64,000 bases of DNA from Martinezella lusitana (lineage in GTDB: Bacteria; Pseudomonadota; Alphaproteobacteria; Rhizobiales; Rhizobiaceae). Location of the stretch: NCBI RefSeq assembly GCF_016901135.1, contig NZ_JAFEVL010000062.1:62001-126000 (forward strand). The letters run 5' to 3'. Shown here piece by piece: positions 44,588 to 53,258 of this stretch. Numbering within the stretch: position 1 is the first letter of the stretch; every line of letters starts with the position of its first letter. A program made the translations under genes and the position numbers. The notes beneath the pieces are model-generated. The model did no database searches. It worked only from the letters and a program-made list of their open reading frames with translations, and had not been told where the DNA came from.

Positions 44588-45844
44588 ATGCGTGGGAACA
44601 ATTTTTCCGAAGATAGCACGGGAAGCGACGGCGCAAGCCGCGTCTGGCGCAATGCCCGTCTGGCGACCTTGAAAGAGGGCGCGGCTCGGCTCGGCATTGT
44701 CGAGAAGGGCGCGATCCTGACGAAAGATGGCCGTATCGTTTTTGCCGGCAGCGAAGCGGACCTGCCCGATGTTGCGGATGCGGAGAGCATCGATCTCGAG
44801 GGACGCTGGGTCACGCCCGGCCTCGTGGATTGCCACACGCATATCGTCTATGGCGGCAACCGCGCGCGCGAATTCGAGATGCGGCTGGAGGGCGCGAGCT
44901 ACGAAGAGGTAGCCCGCGCCGGCGGCGGCATCGTCTCCTCCGTCAACGCCACGCGTGCGCTGTCGGTGGATGAGCTTGTTACCGTCGCGCTGCCACGGCT
45001 CGACACGTTGCTGGCCGAAGGTGTCACCACCATCGAGGTGAAGTCCGGCTACGGTCTCAATATCCCATCCGAACTGAAGATGCTGCGGGCTGCCCGCAAG
45101 CTGGAGACAGTCCGTCCCGTCCGGGTCGTGACCTCCTATCTCGGCGCGCATGCGACGCCGGCGGAGTATAAAGGCCGCAACGGCGACTATATCGACGATG
45201 TCGTGCTGCCCGGATTGAAGCAGGCGCATGCCGAAGGCCTTGTCGATGCCGTCGACGGCTTCTGCGAAGGGATCGCCTTCTCGACGGCGGAAATCGCTCG
45301 GGTCTTCGATCTTGCAAAGTCGCTCGGCATTCCGGTGAAGCTGCATGCCGAACAGCTTTCCAATCTCGGCGGCGCCAAGCTTGCGGCCTCCTACCGAGCG
45401 CTTTCCGCCGATCATGTCGAATATCTCGACGAGGACGGCGTCAGGGCCATGGCGGCGGCGGGAACGGTTGCCGTACTCCTGCCGGGCGCCTTCTATGCCA
45501 TCAACGAGAAGCAGAAGCCGCCGGTCAAGGCGCTGCGCGAGGCGGGCGTCTCGATCGCTATCGCCACGGACTCCAATCCAGGTACGTCGCCCCTGACGTC
45601 GCTGCTTCTGACCATGAACATGGCTGCCACACTTTTCCGCCTGACGGTCGAGGAATGCATTGCTGGCGCCACCCGCGAAGGCGCGCGTGCCCTTGGCCTG
45701 CTGTCCGAGACGGGGACGCTCGAAGCCGGCAAGTCGGCTGATTTTGCCATCTGGGATGTCGAAAGCCTTGCGGAGCTGGTCTATCGCATTGGCTTCAACC
45801 CACTCCGCACTCATGTCTTCAAGGGAAAAAGGTTCAACCGATGA
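44588..45844 (+). CDS. hutI: Imidazolonepropionase
   Basis: A 418-residue cytosolic amidohydrolase that opens 4-imidazolone-5-propionate to N-formimino-glutamate. The N-terminal beta-sandwich precedes the barrel, where DCHTHIVYGGNRAREFEMRL holds the metal-binding HxH; KLHAEQLSNLGGA and ATDSNPGTSPL carry the other ligands. The ATG at 44588 has GGAAAGG upstream. Its stop overlaps the hutH start (ATGA), so the two are coupled. Confidence 0.93.
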   Translation: MRGNNFSEDSTGSDGASRVWRNARLATLKEGAARLGIVEKGAILTKDGRIVFAGSEADLPDVADAESIDLEGRWVTPGLVDCHTHIVYGGNRAREFEMRLEGASYEEVARAGGGIVSSVNATRALSVDELVTVALPRLDTLLAEGVTTIEVKSGYGLNIPSELKMLRAARKLETVRPVRVVTSYLGAHATPAEYKGRNGDYIDDVVLPGLKQAHAEGLVDAVDGFCEGIAFSTAEIARVFDLAKSLGIPVKLHAEQLSNLGGAKLAASYRALSADHVEYLDEDGVRAMAAAGTVAVLLPGAFYAINEKQKPPVKALREAGVSIAIATDSNPGTSPLTSLLLTMNMAATLFRLTVEECIAGATREGARALGLLSETGTLEAGKSADFAIWDVESLAELVYRIGFNPLRTHVFKGKRFNR

Positions 45845-47376
45845 CTGTCGTTCTCCATCCCGGCTCCGTCTCGCTGCAGCAACTGGCGACGATCTATTGG
45901 ACTGGTGAGCCGGCTAAGCTCGATGCCTCCTTCGATGCAGGTATCGCCAAGGCCGCCGCCCGTATCGCCGAGATTGCCGCCGGCAACGCGCCGGTCTATG
46001 GCATCAACACCGGCTTCGGCAAACTGGCATCCATCAAGATCGACAGCGCCGATGTCGCCACGCTTCAGCGCAATCTCATCCTGTCCCATTGCTGCGGCGT
46101 CGGCCAGCCGCTGCCTGACAATGTCGTCCGTCTCATCATGTCGCTGAAGCTGGTTTCGCTCGGGCGCGGTGCTTCGGGCGTGCGGCTCGAGCTGGTGCGG
46201 CTGATCGAGGGCATGCTTGAAAAGGGTGTCGTGCCCGTCATTCCCGAAAAGGGCTCGGTCGGCGCATCGGGTGATCTTGCTCCGCTCGCACATATGACCG
46301 CCGTCATGATGGGTCACGGCGAAGCCTTCTATGCTGGAGAGCGACTTTCGGGCGCGGCAGCGCTTGAAAAGGCCGGCCTGAAGCCGGTCGTACTGGCCGC
46401 CAAGGAAGGGCTGGCGCTCATCAACGGCACCCAGGTTTCGACGGCGCTGGCACTTGCCGGTCTTTTCCGCGCTCACCGCGCCGCCCAGGCAGCTCTCATC
46501 ACCGGCGCCATGTCGACGGACGCGGCCATGGGCTCCTCGGCGCCGTTCCATCCTGATATCCATACGCTGCGCGGCCACAAGGGCCAGATCGATACCGCCG
46601 CCGCCCTTCGCGGCCTGCTTGCGGGCTCGGTGATCCGCGAGAGCCATATCGAGGGCGACGAGCGCGTGCAGGATCCCTATTGCATCCGCTGCCAGCCGCA
46701 GGTCGACGGCGCCTGCCTCGATCTCTTGCGCTCTGTGGGACGTACGCTTGAAATCGAAGCCAACGCGGTCACCGACAATCCGCTTGTCCTGTCGGATAAT
46801 TCCGTCGTGTCCGGCGGCAACTTCCATGCCGAGCCGGTTGCTTTCGCCGCCGACCAGATCGCCCTTGCCGTTTGCGAGATCGGTGCTATCGCGCAACGCC
46901 GCATCGCGCTTCTGGTCGATCCCGCGCTGAGCTACGGTCTACCGGCCTTCCTCGCCAAGAAGCCGGGCCTGAATTCCGGCCTAATGATTGCCGAGGTGAC
47001 GTCAGCGGCACTGATGTCTGAAAACAAGCAGATGTCGCACCCGGCCTCCGTCGATTCGACACCGACCTCCGCCAACCAGGAAGACCATGTGTCCATGGCC
47101 TGCCACGGCGCGCGCCGCCTGCTCGGCATGACCGACAATCTCTTCGGCATCATCGGCATCGAAGCGCTGACCGCCGCCCAGGGCGTCGAGCTGCGCGCGC
47201 CGCTGACGACCAGCCCGGAATTGACCCTTGCCATATCGGCGATCCGCGCCGTCGTCTCGTCGCTCGAAGAAGACCGCTACATGGCAAACGACCTTAAGGC
47301 CGCCAGCGACCTCATCGCATCAGGCGCGCTCAATGCCTCGATTTCACCCGACATCCTGCCCTCCTTGGAGATGTGA
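45841..47376 (+). CDS. hutH: Histidine ammonia-lyase
   Basis: A 511-residue enzyme that removes ammonia from histidine to give urocanate. The MIO cofactor precursor Ala-Ser-Gly is at residues 142-144 in GSVGASGDLAPLAHM. Further family blocks are NGTQVSTALAL and DNPLVLSDNSVVSGGNFHAEP. Full length for the family. It lies second in hutIHUD, with its start inside the hutI stop and hutU beginning one base after its own stop. Confidence 0.95.
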   Translation: MTVVLHPGSVSLQQLATIYWTGEPAKLDASFDAGIAKAAARIAEIAAGNAPVYGINTGFGKLASIKIDSADVATLQRNLILSHCCGVGQPLPDNVVRLIMSLKLVSLGRGASGVRLELVRLIEGMLEKGVVPVIPEKGSVGASGDLAPLAHMTAVMMGHGEAFYAGERLSGAAALEKAGLKPVVLAAKEGLALINGTQVSTALALAGLFRAHRAAQAALITGAMSTDAAMGSSAPFHPDIHTLRGHKGQIDTAAALRGLLAGSVIRESHIEGDERVQDPYCIRCQPQVDGACLDLLRSVGRTLEIEANAVTDNPLVLSDNSVVSGGNFHAEPVAFAADQIALAVCEIGAIAQRRIALLVDPALSYGLPAFLAKKPGLNSGLMIAEVTSAALMSENKQMSHPASVDSTPTSANQEDHVSMACHGARRLLGMTDNLFGIIGIEALTAAQGVELRAPLTTSPELTLAISAIRAVVSSLEEDRYMANDLKAASDLIASGALNASISPDILPSLEM

Positions 47377-47377
47377 T

Positions 47378-49063
47378 ATGACCAACCCACGCCATAATAT
47401 CCGCGAAATCCGCTCACCTCGCGGCCCGGAGCTCAACGCCAAGAGCTGGATGACCGAAGCGCCGCTGCGCATGCTGATGAACAATCTCGATCCGGACGTG
47501 GCTGAAAACCCGAACGAGCTGGTCGTTTACGGTGGCATCGGCCGTGCCGCCCGCACTTGGGACGATTTCGACCGCATCGCCGCGACATTGAAGACGCTGA
47601 CCGAGGAAGAGACGCTGCTGGTGCAGTCCGGCAAGCCGGTCGGCGTGTTCCGCACCCACAAGGATGCGCCGCGCGTGCTGATCGCCAATTCCAATCTCGT
47701 GCCGCACTGGGCGACCTGGGATCACTTCAACGAGCTGGATAAGAAGGGCCTTGCCATGTACGGCCAGATGACGGCCGGCTCGTGGATCTATATCGGTACG
47801 CAGGGCATCGTTCAGGGCACCTACGAGACCTTCGTCGAGGCCGGCCGCCAGCATTACAACGGCAGCCTCAAGGGCAAGTGGATCCTGACCGGCGGCCTCG
47901 GCGGCATGGGCGGCGCACAGCCGCTGGCGGCCGTCATGGCCGGCGCCTGCTGCATCGCCGTCGAGAGCGACGAAACCCGCATCGATTTCCGCCTGCGCAC
48001 CCGCTATGTCGACGAGAAGGCAAAGACGCTCGATGAAGCGCTTGCCATGATCGACAAGTGGACGAAGGCTGGCGAAGCGAAGTCTGTCGGCCTGCTCGGC
48101 AACGCTGCCGAGATCTTCCCGGAACTGGTGAAGCGCATGAAGGCCGGCGGTCCGCGCCCGGACATCGTCACCGACCAGACCTCGGCCCATGATCCGTTCA
48201 ACGGCTACCTGCCGCTTGGCTGGACCGTGGCCGAAGCCAAGGCGAAGCGCGAGAGCGACCCGAAGGCCGTTGAAGCTGCCGCCCGCGCCTCGATGAAGGT
48301 GCATGTGGAAGCAATGGTCGCCTTCTGGGATGCCGGCGTGCCGACGCTCGACTACGGCAACAACATCCGCCAGGTCGCCAAGGACGAGGGCCTCGAAAAC
48401 GCCTTCGCCTTCCCTGGCTTCGTGCCCGCCTATATCCGCCCGCTCTTTTGCCGCGGCATCGGTCCGTTCCGCTGGGCTGCCCTGTCCGGCGATCCGGAGG
48501 ATATCTACAAGACCGACGCCAAGGTGAAGGAACTGACCCCCGGCAACACCCATCTGCACAACTGGCTGGACATGGCGCGCGAGCGCATCGCCTTCCAGGG
48601 CCTGCCCGCACGCATCTGCTGGGTCGGCCTCGGCGATCGCCATCGCCTCGGCCTCGCCTTCAATGAAATGGTCAGGAGCGGCGAGCTGAAGGCGCCCGTC
48701 GTCATCGGCCGTGACCACCTGGACTCCGGCTCGGTCGCTTCGCCGAACCGCGAGACAGAAGCGATGAAGGACGGCTCGGATGCCGTTTCCGACTGGCCGC
48801 TCTTGAATGCGCTGCTCAACACCGCCTCCGGCGCCACCTGGGTGTCGCTGCACCATGGCGGCGGCGTCGGCATGGGCTTCTCACAGCATTCCGGCATGGT
48901 CGTCTGCGCCGACGGCACGGATGATGCCGCCCGCCGTCTGGAGCGCGTTCTCTGGAACGACCCGGCAACCGGCGTCATGCGCCATGCCGATGCGGGTTAC
49001 GACATCGCCATCGATTGCGCCAAGGAGCAGGGCCTGCGCATGCCGGCCATCCTGGGGAACTGA
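47378..49063 (+). CDS. hutU: Urocanate hydratase
   Basis: A 561-residue NAD-dependent enzyme converting urocanate to imidazolonepropionate. It begins MTNPRHNIREIRSPRG, and shows the NAD-binding GGLGGMGGAQPLA and the diagnostic LFCRGIGPFRW and QHSGMVVCADG segments. The start at 47378 has TTGGAG before it. Matches the family length of about 555-560. Confidence 0.95.
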   Translation: MTNPRHNIREIRSPRGPELNAKSWMTEAPLRMLMNNLDPDVAENPNELVVYGGIGRAARTWDDFDRIAATLKTLTEEETLLVQSGKPVGVFRTHKDAPRVLIANSNLVPHWATWDHFNELDKKGLAMYGQMTAGSWIYIGTQGIVQGTYETFVEAGRQHYNGSLKGKWILTGGLGGMGGAQPLAAVMAGACCIAVESDETRIDFRLRTRYVDEKAKTLDEALAMIDKWTKAGEAKSVGLLGNAAEIFPELVKRMKAGGPRPDIVTDQTSAHDPFNGYLPLGWTVAEAKAKRESDPKAVEAAARASMKVHVEAMVAFWDAGVPTLDYGNNIRQVAKDEGLENAFAFPGFVPAYIRPLFCRGIGPFRWAALSGDPEDIYKTDAKVKELTPGNTHLHNWLDMARERIAFQGLPARICWVGLGDRHRLGLAFNEMVRSGELKAPVVIGRDHLDSGSVASPNRETEAMKDGSDAVSDWPLLNALLNTASGATWVSLHHGGGVGMGFSQHSGMVVCADGTDDAARRLERVLWNDPATGVMRHADAGYDIAIDCAKEQGLRMPAILGN

Positions 49064-49064
49064 G

Positions 49065-49628
49065 ATGAAGCTGCTGCGCGCCAGTGACCACAAGCGCATG
49101 CCCTGGAAAAACGGCGGCGGTGAAACGGTGGAGATCGCCGTTTCGCCAGACGGCGTCGGGCTTGCCGATTTCGACTGGCGCGTCAGCATGGCGACGGTTG
49201 CCACGGATGGGCCGTTCTCGGTCTTTCCGGGCATCGATCGCACACTATCCATCCTCGAGGGCGAGGGCATGACCCTCTTCATCGAGGGTCGCGAGCCCGA
49301 GCGCCTGACGCAGGAAAGCGACCCACTATCCTTTGCGGCAGATGCGCCGACATCAGCGACTTTGATCGACGGGACGATCACGGATCTCAACGTGATGACG
49401 CGGCGGGGACGCTTCACGCATTCGGTGCGGCGCGTTTCCGTTGATGGAAATAGCAAGGTTGAGCTTAAGAGCGAGACCGCATTGATTCTTTGCCATCGGG
49501 GAAGTGCCGAAATCAACGGTACGGTCCTGGCTGCAGGCGATTGCCTGGTCCTCTCGAACGAGACTTCCGCGCGGTACCCGATTTCGGGTTCGGCGCAATT
49601 GTTCCTCATCGAAATCGAGGCGCTATAG
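49065..49628 (+). CDS. hutD: HutD family protein
   Basis: A 187-residue cupin-fold protein (HutD/Ves family). It starts MKLLRASDHKRMPWKNGGGETVEIAV, the family signature, with PGIDRTLSILEGEGM following. It begins one base after the hutU stop, completing hutIHUD. In Pseudomonas HutD is thought to limit hut operon activity, perhaps by binding a pathway intermediate; it is not catalytic as far as known. Confidence 0.9.
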   Translation: MKLLRASDHKRMPWKNGGGETVEIAVSPDGVGLADFDWRVSMATVATDGPFSVFPGIDRTLSILEGEGMTLFIEGREPERLTQESDPLSFAADAPTSATLIDGTITDLNVMTRRGRFTHSVRRVSVDGNSKVELKSETALILCHRGSAEINGTVLAAGDCLVLSNETSARYPISGSAQLFLIEIEAL

Positions 49629-49705
49629 TTGGCTGTCAGCCGCTCTTGTGCTTGACACCTGCGCACCCCGGTTATCCTATCACCGCATAGCGAAGGGATG
49701 CCCCG

Positions 49706-50368
49706 ATGAGCGACGATCAACCTCCCGCCGATAGCAAGCTCACAAACTCCAAGCGCCGCTGGGCGGCGGAGGGCAAGTTTCTGACCGGGCGGATCAGCCG
49801 GCCGGAGACCGAGCGGCTGCCGCCGGGGCAGCATCTCGTCAAGAACTGGCCGGTGCTCGATCTCGGGGAGCAGCCGCAGGTCTCGCTGTCGAGCTGGCGG
49901 CTCGATGTGTTCGGGTTTGTGGAAAGGCGGCTCAGCCTTGATTGGGCCACTTTCCAGGCGATCGAACAGAGCACCCGCATCAGCGACATTCATTGCGTGA
50001 CGACCTGGTCGCGCTACGACAATCGCTGGGAGGGAGTGGCGACTCGCGATCTGCTGGATCTCGTCATGCCGACGAGCGAAGCGCATCATGTGCTGCTGAC
50101 CAGCTATGACGGCTATACGACAAACCTGCCGCTTTCGGATTTTGCCGCCGAGGACGCGATCCTCGCCACCGCCTGGGAAGGCCAGCCGCTGACGCGCGAG
50201 CATGGCGGGCCAATGCGTCTGGTGGTGCCGCATCTCTATTTCTGGAAAAGCGCGAAGTGGCTGAGCCGTATCGAGCTTATCGGCGTCGACAGGGCCGGTT
50301 TCTGGGAGAAGAACGGCTATCACATCTACGGCGATCCCTGGCGTGAGCAGCGTTATTCCGACGATTGA
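49706..50368 (+). CDS. Sulfite oxidase-fold molybdopterin-dependent oxidoreductase
   Basis: A 220-residue cytosolic-looking protein (no signal peptide) with the oxidoreductase molybdopterin-binding domain. The Mo-coordinating cysteine is C97 in ISDIHCVTTWSRYD, then LLTSYDGYTTNLPL and GGPMRLVVPHLYFWKSAKW, which contact the cofactor. The dimerisation domain of true sulfite oxidases is absent. Members such as MsrP work with a heme partner and have Tat signals; this one does neither visibly. The substrate is unknown. Confidence 0.88.
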   Translation: MSDDQPPADSKLTNSKRRWAAEGKFLTGRISRPETERLPPGQHLVKNWPVLDLGEQPQVSLSSWRLDVFGFVERRLSLDWATFQAIEQSTRISDIHCVTTWSRYDNRWEGVATRDLLDLVMPTSEAHHVLLTSYDGYTTNLPLSDFAAEDAILATAWEGQPLTREHGGPMRLVVPHLYFWKSAKWLSRIELIGVDRAGFWEKNGYHIYGDPWREQRYSDD

Positions 50369-50575
50369 CGCCTGCACGATGTTGGAGGGTAGAGGGTGCC
50401 GCCGAAGCAAATCCGGCAGAGATCGCGATTTCTTATGTCACCGTGTCAATTTTTGATGGCCCCGACATCGGTTTGCGGCTTTGCAAGCCGCAATGATGGG
50501 CGTATTCAATGATCGTATGATTGCCGTCGGCGGAGCCCGACCACCCCTGAACCCCATTCTTTGAAATTCCATGCC

Positions 50576-52036
50576 ATGACCGTTGTCCGGACCACAGAGC
50601 AGCCTTCCGAAACCAGTTTCGGCCGGCAATCCCGCATTATCGCCTTCGTCGTCGCCGTCGCCTTCTTCATGCAGATCCTCGACGGCACCATCGTCACGAC
50701 GTCACTGCCGCAGATGGCGAGCACATTCGGCGTCGAGCCAGTGTCGATGAGCATCGGCATCACGGTCTATCTGCTCACCATGGCGGCTTTCGTTCCGCTT
50801 GCGGGCTGGGCGGGCGACCGCTATGGCGCGCGGCGGGTGTTTCTGGCGTCGATCACCATCTTCACCGTGGCATCGCTGTTTTGCGCCCTTTCCGGCAACC
50901 TCACCGAGTTCGTCATTGCCCGTGCCGTTCAGGGTATCGGCAGCGCGCTGATGACGCCTGTGGGACGCATCATCGTGCTCAGAAATGCGCGCAAATCCGA
51001 TCTGGTGCATGCGATGTCGATGATCACCTGGCCGGCGCTAACGGCGCCCGTCATCGGCCCGGTGCTCGGCAGCTTCATCACTACCTATCTGAGCTGGCAC
51101 TGGAACTTCCTGATCAACCTGCCGATCGGCATCATCGGCCTCGGCCTCGTCCTGCGCTTCGTGCCGGATCAGCGCGAGGAGAAGGTTGCGCCGCTCGATT
51201 TCGTCGGCTTCCTGCAGTCGGCGGCAGGGTTGACCTTCCTGCTCGCCGGTCTCGAATTCGTCGTCCAGGGCACGACCGCTCTCGTGGCAAGCGTCGGGCT
51301 GATCGCCGCCGGCGTGGTCTTTTCCGTCATCGCCACCCGGCATTTCATGCGGGTCGATGCACCCTTGCTCGATCTCTCCGCCTTCAAGGTCCAGACCTTC
51401 GCCATGTCGACGCTCTCTGCCGGCACGGCTAGCCGGGTGGCGATCAACGCCACGCCCTTCCTGCTGCCGCTGCTCTTCCAGGTGGGCTTCGGTCAGTCGG
51501 CGATTAATGCCGGCACTTATCTTCTGTTCTACTTTGCCGGCAATCTCGGCATGAAGGCGATCACGACGCAAATGCTGCGAGCCTTCGGCTTTCGCAATGT
51601 GCTCGTCGTCAATGGCCTGATCTCATCCTTATGCATCGGCGGTTTCGCATTTCTGTCGCCATCGACGTCGAACTGGCTGATCTATTGTCTGCTGCTGGCG
51701 GCCGGCCTGTCACGATCGATGAATTTCACCGCGCTGAATACGCTCGGTTTTGCCGATATCCATGCTTCCCAGCGCAGTTCCGCCTCGACGCTGTCAAGCA
51801 TGCTGCAGCAGGTTTCGCTGCTGCTCGGCGTTGCAGTCGCTGCCGCCGTTCTCAATCTCTCGCGCACCATTCATGGCGGCGAAACGCTGTCTCTCATCGA
51901 TTTTCACTGGGCTTTCCTCGTCGTCGCCGTGATCGGCGCCGTCTCCTCGCTGCGTTTCATCAGCCTGCCGCACGATGCCGGCGCGGAGGTGTCGCGGCAC
52001 AAAATCAACACGTCGTCAAAACCTTCAAACTCTTAA
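50576..52036 (+). CDS. MFS transporter, DHA2 (EmrB/QacA-like) family
   Basis: A 486-residue inner-membrane exporter with about 14 predicted helices. Motif A is in GWAGDRYGARRVFLAS after helix 2, and the antiporter motif C appears as PVIGPVLGSFITTYLSWHWNFLINLP around helix 5, which is diagnostic for drug:H+ antiporters. D36 in MQILDGTIVTTSLP fits the conserved DHA2 motif D1. I take the ATG at 50576. No regulator or EmrA-type adaptor is adjacent. The substrate is unknown. Confidence 0.9.
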   Translation: MTVVRTTEQPSETSFGRQSRIIAFVVAVAFFMQILDGTIVTTSLPQMASTFGVEPVSMSIGITVYLLTMAAFVPLAGWAGDRYGARRVFLASITIFTVASLFCALSGNLTEFVIARAVQGIGSALMTPVGRIIVLRNARKSDLVHAMSMITWPALTAPVIGPVLGSFITTYLSWHWNFLINLPIGIIGLGLVLRFVPDQREEKVAPLDFVGFLQSAAGLTFLLAGLEFVVQGTTALVASVGLIAAGVVFSVIATRHFMRVDAPLLDLSAFKVQTFAMSTLSAGTASRVAINATPFLLPLLFQVGFGQSAINAGTYLLFYFAGNLGMKAITTQMLRAFGFRNVLVVNGLISSLCIGGFAFLSPSTSNWLIYCLLLAAGLSRSMNFTALNTLGFADIHASQRSSASTLSSMLQQVSLLLGVAVAAAVLNLSRTIHGGETLSLIDFHWAFLVVAVIGAVSSLRFISLPHDAGAEVSRHKINTSSKPSNS

Positions 52037-52118
52037 CGATATTGAGATACAAGCCGCTGTAAATCGGTTAACGAGTTCCCATATAAATGGAGCTTTAACC
52101 CCCACAGGAGGCAGTCTC

Positions 52119-52424
52119 ATGCTGCTCAAAACTCTCGCTATTTCGGCTCTCGTCATTGGCATGTCCAGCGGCGCGATGGCGGAACAGGTGCATAAGCATC
52201 ACCCCAAGACCCTCAAGGTCGAGACGCTTCAGACCGATGTCGGCGGTGTCGACCACTCGAAGGACGCTATCCTTCCCGACGGCACGATCAATACCGACCC
52301 GTCGGTGACCGGCCCGATCCGCGCTGGCGACACGATGTCCCGACTGCAATGCGCTGCCGCACCGAACTCGGTCGGCGCGCGCTCGAACACCTATTCCGCA
52401 GGCGCGGCCTCGCTTTGCCCTTGA
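52119..52424 (+). CDS. Small exported protein of unknown function, 101 residues
   Basis: The signal peptide MLLKTLAISALVIGMSSGAMA is cut before EQVHKHHP; the mature part is about 80 residues with two cysteines (QCAAAPNS and the C-terminal ASLCP) that could form a disulfide. CAGGAGG precedes the ATG at 52119. The KHHPKTLKVE stretch near the mature N-terminus is His-rich. I do not recognise the family. A periplasmic or secreted role is inferred from the signal peptide only. Confidence 0.7.
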   Translation: MLLKTLAISALVIGMSSGAMAEQVHKHHPKTLKVETLQTDVGGVDHSKDAILPDGTINTDPSVTGPIRAGDTMSRLQCAAAPNSVGARSNTYSAGAASLCP

Positions 52425-52446
52425 CGGCAGCATTGCATCGGGTGGC

Positions 52447-52842
52447 TCAGGCCAGTTCGATATCGGTTTGATTGAGCCGGTCGCTTTTCGACAATAGCGG
52501 CTGGCGATAATAGCGAGTGCAGGCATAGGTCATACAATCGTCATAGCTAAGGCCCGACGCATGGCTGCCTTGGCCGTTGCGTTCATATGCCTCGACCGCC
52601 AGAATGGCGGCACGTGGCGGAACGGCGAGAATCTGGATGTTCATGAGCTGAAGGAAAGCGCGCACCGCTTCCGCAGACTCGGTTGGCGAGAGACCCAGGA
52701 TGGTGGAGATCTCGATTGCGGCCCGCGCTGCCGCAAGCGGCGAGGTCATCCGCACCGTCGCCGGCTGCATGCGGATGGCAAAGGCCCGCGCCTCCTCCTC
52801 GTCAGTCATCATTGCCGACAATACCGAAGCATCGATAAACAT
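52447..52842 (-). CDS. vapC: PIN-domain toxin, VapC family (second module)
   Basis: A 131-residue PIN-domain ribonuclease with the acidic set D4 (MFIDASVLSA), E44 (AAIEISTIL), D101/D102 (SYDDCMTYA) and D121 (SKSDRLNQTD). It differs clearly from the toxin at 40.5 kb and has a different antitoxin type. Its ATG overlaps the antitoxin stop by one base, typical of coupled toxin-antitoxin pairs. Confidence 0.88.
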   Translation of the reverse strand: MFIDASVLSAMMTDEEEARAFAIRMQPATVRMTSPLAAARAAIEISTILGLSPTESAEAVRAFLQLMNIQILAVPPRAAILAVEAYERNGQGSHASGLSYDDCMTYACTRYYRQPLLSKSDRLNQTDIELA

Positions 52843-53069
52843 CAGGCTTCTCCCGTCGTATGATCGCCCTCGGCTTTGGCTGTCGCCTTTCGCTTGAGGT
52901 TGCGGCAGAAGGCGACGGCGACATCGGCAAGGACGGGTTTGGTCAGCTCCTCATCCAGCGCCTTCTGCAATGCGAGCCTCACGGCTTCGGTCTTGGTCGG
53001 CGCTTTCGTCAGCGCCTGGTACCGCCGAGCCAGCCGGTCGATTGTGTCGTCCTTGATGTAAAGTGGCAT
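52842..53069 (-). CDS. vapB: VapB-type antitoxin, Rv0623-like family
   Basis: A 75-residue protein starting MPLYIKDDTIDRLARRYQAL, then KAPTKTEAVRLALQKALDEE, the pattern of Rv0623/PSK-type antitoxins with a ribbon-helix-helix-like N-terminus. The C-terminal tail is basic and probably binds the PIN toxin. It lies directly before vapC. Two direct GATATCC words upstream look like its operator. Confidence 0.85.
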   Translation of the reverse strand: MPLYIKDDTIDRLARRYQALTKAPTKTEAVRLALQKALDEELTKPVLADVAVAFCRNLKRKATAKAEGDHTTGEA

Positions 53070-53071
53070 GA

Positions 53072-53100
53072 GATATCCAATTCAATATGTTGGGATATCC
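53072..53100. promoter_or_regulatory. Candidate operator of the second VapBC module
   Basis: GATATCC occurs at 53072-53078 and 53094-53100, 22 bases apart (about two helical turns), just upstream of vapB. Each core GATATC is itself palindromic. Confidence 0.5.
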
Positions 53101-53258
53101 ATAGGGTATGTCTCCGACGAGAGCAATCGCGCCGTTATGCCATCAGCGCCGAGGCGATTTTGGCGGCTGATATTCTCGCGATATTTAGATGACGAGCATC
53201 ATCTAACGTGCTAGCAATAGGGCTAGAGGATATGGTTTACTGACTGTGAGGAGATGTC

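Noticed and set aside
44483..48856. Minus-strand frames of 443 and 480 codons across hutI and hutU
   Set aside because: Both are shadows of well-known hut enzymes on the plus strand.
50475..50491. GCGGCTT-TGC-AAGCCGC hairpin as a terminator
   Set aside because: A perfect 7-bp stem, but no T-run follows on either strand; it could be a structural or chance element before the MFS gene.
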